A DNA stretch of 64,000 nucleotides, from the NCBI GenBank assembly GCA_013373625.1, contig JABXHM010000062.1, positions 27,977 to 91,976 of the forward strand, given 5' to 3'. This stretch comes from Alteromonadaceae bacterium. Its GTDB lineage: Bacteria > Pseudomonadota > Gammaproteobacteria > Enterobacterales > Alteromonadaceae. A program made the translations under genes and the position numbers. Positions 60,002 to 64,000 of the stretch are shown piece by piece. How positions within the stretch are numbered: position 1 is the stretch's first letter; the number at the start of each line of letters is the position of its first letter. Under the pieces are notes generated by a model, which was not told where the DNA came from, did no database searches, and saw nothing but the letters and a program-made list of their open reading frames with translations.

Positions 60002-63000
60002 ATGGCAAAGACAGGGAGGTACAATTTTAGGACAGTCTTATTAGTTGTCCTTCTTTTGCTAGCATGGACACTGGAGTCTTTTGCTGTGGAGCCAGCTTGG
60101 ATGGGGAAGCGAAAATTTGATGGGGAAGCCACCGGTATTGTGAGAGATATAACATCCGTTGGTCACAATACATTTATAGGTGCTGAAAATGGCTTGTTCC
60201 ACATAGTCGGTAACTACTCAAAACATTATTCGCGTGAAAACAGCCCACTAGGACTAGGCTATATCACTTCGCTTCATCATGATAATGGCACAATATATAT
60301 CGCTGAATATGGAAATGGTGTCTTTACTTACTCTTTAGCGACAGGTGAATTTGAAAGGTTATTGTTGCCCAAGGAATTGGAAGCTCAAGCGTGGGCAGTC
60401 AATTTGATCGAAGATGTTGTTGTGGTCAGTACATTGTCCAAGATTATTTTGGTTACCAGGGAGGGCTTACCTATTGTTGTGAAAGATGCATCTATTGAGA
60501 GTAGTAAACTAAGTGGAATGTACAGCATCGCTGGTCACAATAAAGAAATCATAGTATCCGAGGCTAATAGTTTAATTTTTATAGATTTACTCGGCGAAGA
60601 AAAAAAAGTCCTAAGCCGTCAGGCTCATTTCCCACAGCTAGCGAAAATTACTTATGTGAAGGCCTTCGGAGATGAATTATACATTGGCGGGATTGGCGGC
60701 GTTTATAGGTATGACATAGCAAAGCGCAGTTCGAAGTTCTTTCCTATCAACGAAAAAAGTAGCAAATTAAAGGACGTAGAAAGCATACTAGTCGATAAGA
60801 ATGATGAGCTGTGGGTAGCTGCTGGAGGTTTATTTTTACTCGATAGACTAGATGGTGTACTTAAAGCTATAGAACAAGGCTTGCCTAAATATAGTTTTGA
60901 TCAGGTACGAGCTGTTCAGGCAGTCCACCAATTGGATAACGGCGATATTTTAATTGCGTCAACGCAACTAGGTTTATTCGCAATCAGTGAGGGTAGCCTT
61001 GCTATCAACTACATCCACGAAACAGAATTTCCTTACCGTAAAGATATTTATGCCGTTACGGCATTAGGCAAAAGTCGTTACCTGGCCAGAACTTCAGATC
61101 GGTGGTTTGAATTAAATGCCGCTACTGGCAGACTTACTGCACAGATAGGCAGTGATTTTGATAGTGAGCCTATACCTTTAACCAATAATAAGGTGTTTTC
61201 GCCACAAACATGCAGTATTTATTCGCTTGGAGGTACTGGTTTAGTGCGAGAAAAACCCGTAATCGACGCGCGTAACTTTTGCCCCTACATACGCCCACTT
61301 CACTACATAAAAAATGACTCTAAATTTATCTTCTATCAAGCCCCTACGCATGCCGGGTTAGTCCGCTACGCTGACAACACAATTACACATTTTGCCAATG
61401 CGCCGAAGAATGTTCGCTTTATAACAAGCCAAGAAGGTATGCCCGTAGTTATCATGGATAGCAACAACGCTTTATATACTATGGAAGGTCATGGTGTTTG
61501 GATTAAACATGATATTAAGGCATTAAAGAGCGTTTATGTTTATTGTTTATATGCAGACCCTGTAGATAGCGCCGTCTATTTTTGCACATCAGGCAGGGGG
61601 CTCAAGCGTTACAGTTTACATACCAAAAAGCTGTCCGACGCTTTTGTCAATTTTAATGTACCAAGGTTTATCCGAGATGGTTATCTCGACAGTACTGGTC
61701 ATCATTGGTTGGCTACAAATAAAGGTTTGGTTGTAGTAAACAGAGACTATTTTTTCGATTTTGAACAAAGTGACGGCATCGTTGATACTGACTTTAACTA
61801 TCAAGGTATATTACCTCTGGATCCAGAACAATTTTTATTGGTTGGAGACCAACTAAGCTATGTAGTGAACACATTGAAATTAACATCCTATGTTAAGCGC
61901 CGGCGTCAACATACGGCGTATGCGAGTATTCTTAATGTGCGCAGTAGAAGCGACAATATCGACCCGATTACTGTAAGTAAAAACGGTGAGAGTTATTATT
62001 TCACCGTTCAGCCTGAAGAGCTGATGTTCGAATTTGCGTCAGCTGACTTTATTTATTCTCACTTGCAGCACGTGGAGTACAGGTTAGCAGGGCTCAACCC
62101 AACGTGGCAGGCACTACCAACCAATATTGGTACCGTAGCTTATTCAGGATTAGGCGTGGGTGAATTTGATTTTCAGGTGCGGGTAATTGATAGTAAAAGT
62201 GTTAATCCGCAACCGATCTCCCACTACCGTTTTGAGATTCCTGTGCCATTGTGGCAATCGTGGCAAGCCTATTTAATTTATTTATGCGCGTTGTGTGCTG
62301 TCGTGTGGCTGTCCATCAAATGGTACCGATGGCATCTTGCTGAAAAAAGCCGGACACTTCAATATATCATCGATCACAAGCAATCGGCATTGCTAGACAG
62401 CAACCGTTCTATTTCTCAGTTATTAACGAAAAAAGAACGTATTTTTTCTAACCTCGCGAAGGAGATCAGAACGCCAGTCATGCGCATCCTGATCCCACTT
62501 ACGGAGCTGCGCCAGCAAAATCAAACAACAGCCGTGCGCAAGTCTCTGGATTTAATATTTGAAAATGCAGCCCGCTTAAGGGCCTTGGTTGAGCAACTTA
62601 TTGCAGTGCAACGAATTGACCATATCAGTGAGCAGAAAAAGCAAACCTACGATGTAGAGAAGACACTAAAGTATATTATTGAGACTCACCGGCCTGCGGC
62701 ACTTAAAAAGAAACTCTCAATCAGTTTAGATAACCAAATAAAAGGTTCAATCCTGGTTGTCCAGGATTCACTCGAAACCATGATCAGCCACTTACTGGTT
62801 AATGCTATTTGTTGCACTCAGGACGGGGGGCACATAAAGGTAAAAGCAAAGCAAATTGGAGAACAATTTACCTTTGAGGTAATCGACAACGGCATTGGTA
62901 TATCTATCGAAGACGTCGACTTTCTGATATCCAGATTTGCAGAAGGTACAAATTATACTGGCAAGGCTGGAATGGGAATCGGGCTTAATTTAGTTAACCA

Positions 63001-63991
63001 GTTAGCGTTGGCAAACGATGGCTGGATAGAGATTCACAGCGAGCCAGAGGTGGGTACAACGGTTTGTATTCATTTACCTTGTGACGTAATCGTACCTGTT
63101 GCACATGTACAGCAAAGTTCAGACAAGGTGAGCATAGGCCTCAAGGTGGCAGAGCAACAAGCCAATTACACCAATGCGGATTTGCCAGTTGTTTTAATAG
63201 TAGATAACAGTCAGGATGCGAGTGATTATCTGATAGAAATTCTTCGTGAACGATACAATTGTTATTCGGTTCAACAAGGCTGGAAAGCACTTGAATTAAT
63301 ACCGGTAATAACCCCTGAGTTAGTGATAACAGAACTCAATATTCAGGACATCTCCGGCGCAGAATTAACACAAAAAATCCGCGCACTCGAAGAGTTTGCC
63401 GATTTACCGGTGATGATTTTAACGGCACAAACAGAACATAGCGCTAAAATAACGAGCTTTAAAGCAACGGTGAGTGACTATCTGATAAAACCTGTGGAAA
63501 GAGACGAGCTAATATGGCGAATTGAGAGTAACCTGGCCATATCGAGGCTATCTCATCAAACCAAGCGTCGTCAGCCGCATGATGAAGACGCTGCGGACAA
63601 CCTGACCTATGTACAATCAATATTACCGCTATGCAGAACAGATAAGGACCGAAAATTCATTGTCAATTTACTCGATGTTGTTGAACGCCACTATACCCAA
63701 GAAACATTTAATCGCAGTCAGGCGGCTAAAGAGTTAGCAATGAGTGAACGAACGTTGAACCGAATAATGGCAGAATTTTTACCCGATAATTTTGCCTTGT
63801 TTCTTAAAAAATACCGACTCGAAAAAAGCTTGCCATTGCTGAAAGCTGGTTACTCGATGATGCAAATTGCGCTCGAAGTCGGCTTTGGCTCTGCCGCTTA
63901 CTACAGCCGCTGTTTTAAGCAGGAATATGGCCATTTGCCCAAAGACATCGACTTACAAAGTGAAATAAAAACACCGCCAGATAACACATAG
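60002..63991 (+). CDS. Hybrid sensor/AraC regulator with degenerate phosphorelay residues
   Basis: 1329 residues. Signal peptide (1-28), two-component-propeller blades (about 30-650), Y_Y_Y domain (660-745), one membrane helix (about 757-775), HisKA-like (810-875), HATPase with DNGIGI and GMGIGLNLV motifs intact (915-1030), REC (1061-1180) and AraC HTH (1210-1310). In place of the H-box His is K820 (AKEIRTP), and in place of the REC Asp is E1111 (ITELNI); D1068 and K1163 are kept. One-protein sensors of this type usually control sugar or polymer genes. Divergent from the peptide gene. Confidence 0.9.
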   Translation: MAKTGRYNFRTVLLVVLLLLAWTLESFAVEPAWMGKRKFDGEATGIVRDITSVGHNTFIGAENGLFHIVGNYSKHYSRENSPLGLGYITSLHHDNGTIYIAEYGNGVFTYSLATGEFERLLLPKELEAQAWAVNLIEDVVVVSTLSKIILVTREGLPIVVKDASIESSKLSGMYSIAGHNKEIIVSEANSLIFIDLLGEEKKVLSRQAHFPQLAKITYVKAFGDELYIGGIGGVYRYDIAKRSSKFFPINEKSSKLKDVESILVDKNDELWVAAGGLFLLDRLDGVLKAIEQGLPKYSFDQVRAVQAVHQLDNGDILIASTQLGLFAISEGSLAINYIHETEFPYRKDIYAVTALGKSRYLARTSDRWFELNAATGRLTAQIGSDFDSEPIPLTNNKVFSPQTCSIYSLGGTGLVREKPVIDARNFCPYIRPLHYIKNDSKFIFYQAPTHAGLVRYADNTITHFANAPKNVRFITSQEGMPVVIMDSNNALYTMEGHGVWIKHDIKALKSVYVYCLYADPVDSAVYFCTSGRGLKRYSLHTKKLSDAFVNFNVPRFIRDGYLDSTGHHWLATNKGLVVVNRDYFFDFEQSDGIVDTDFNYQGILPLDPEQFLLVGDQLSYVVNTLKLTSYVKRRRQHTAYASILNVRSRSDNIDPITVSKNGESYYFTVQPEELMFEFASADFIYSHLQHVEYRLAGLNPTWQALPTNIGTVAYSGLGVGEFDFQVRVIDSKSVNPQPISHYRFEIPVPLWQSWQAYLIYLCALCAVVWLSIKWYRWHLAEKSRTLQYIIDHKQSALLDSNRSISQLLTKKERIFSNLAKEIRTPVMRILIPLTELRQQNQTTAVRKSLDLIFENAARLRALVEQLIAVQRIDHISEQKKQTYDVEKTLKYIIETHRPAALKKKLSISLDNQIKGSILVVQDSLETMISHLLVNAICCTQDGGHIKVKAKQIGEQFTFEVIDNGIGISIEDVDFLISRFAEGTNYTGKAGMGIGLNLVNQLALANDGWIEIHSEPEVGTTVCIHLPCDVIVPVAHVQQSSDKVSIGLKVAEQQANYTNADLPVVLIVDNSQDASDYLIEILRERYNCYSVQQGWKALELIPVITPELVITELNIQDISGAELTQKIRALEEFADLPVMILTAQTEHSAKITSFKATVSDYLIKPVERDELIWRIESNLAISRLSHQTKRRQPHDEDAADNLTYVQSILPLCRTDKDRKFIVNLLDVVERHYTQETFNRSQAAKELAMSERTLNRIMAEFLPDNFALFLKKYRLEKSLPLLKAGYSMMQIALEVGFGSAAYYSRCFKQEYGHLPKDIDLQSEIKTPPDNT

Positions 63992-64000
63992 CATCCGGTA

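Overview
The window looks like chromosome of a marine gammaproteobacterium of the Alteromonadaceae type. This is inferred from the gene families (a large TonB-dependent receptor beside a TPR sulfotransferase, GH1/GH3/GH5 glycosidases, a GPH sugar symporter, MASE1-GGDEF and Aer-like proteins, an NsrR/NnrS/Hmp module) and from mid-40s GC as judged by eye. No species call is made. I saw no rRNA, tRNA, CRISPR array, transposase or integrase.

Left part (1-5.6 kb, AT-richer than the rest). The 3' part of a MocR-type regulator/aminotransferase runs off the left edge. It is followed by a nitric-oxide defence island: nsrR faces a small membrane protein, an SDR oxidoreductase, nnrS and hmp. Two NsrR-like operators, each next to a plausible promoter, tie the island together.

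5.8-23.5 kb. A secreted GH5 glycosidase converges on a TonB receptor that ends in two tandem terminators. Upstream of the receptor lie a TPR sulfotransferase and a Tat-exported dienelactone hydrolase. Then come two exported proteins of unknown function, a diguanylate cyclase whose membrane domain carries all seven residues known to matter for ethylene binding in plant ETR1, two EamA exporters, a DnaJ-like protein, a half-length M16 peptidase, a TetR regulator with a palindromic operator, and an MFS exporter.

23.7-34.2 kb. A tight RND/MMPL, LolA-like, outer-membrane-barrel and DUF2892 operon suggests envelope trafficking of a hydrophobic compound. It is followed by an HSL-type esterase, a 2OG-Fe(II) oxygenase with MFS pair, an MBL-fold hydrolase and a membrane acyltransferase.

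34.4-40.9 kb. A TPP riboswitch precedes a compact thiamine operon: thiC, a thiD-thiE fusion, thiF, thiS, thiG, thiH.

41-53.8 kb. A MASE1 diguanylate cyclase, a lipoprotein prolyl oligopeptidase, a YkgJ-type cysteine-cluster protein and a CDF metal exporter lead into a beta-glucoside locus. There a GH3 lipoprotein diverges from GH1, a GPH symporter and a LacI regulator. The shared intergenic region holds three LacI-type operators and an unannotated 51-residue membrane ORF.

53.8-64 kb. Two chemoreceptors (one soluble with a zinc-binding CZB domain, one Aer-like with PAS) are followed by a four-helix membrane protein broken by three tandem copies of a 7-bp repeat, and a LexA-controlled yebG/umuDC pair. 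At the right end a small double-glycine-leader peptide gene diverges from a giant hybrid sensor/AraC regulator whose phospho-accepting His and Asp are replaced by Lys and Glu. This last pair is the strongest candidate for an undescribed system.
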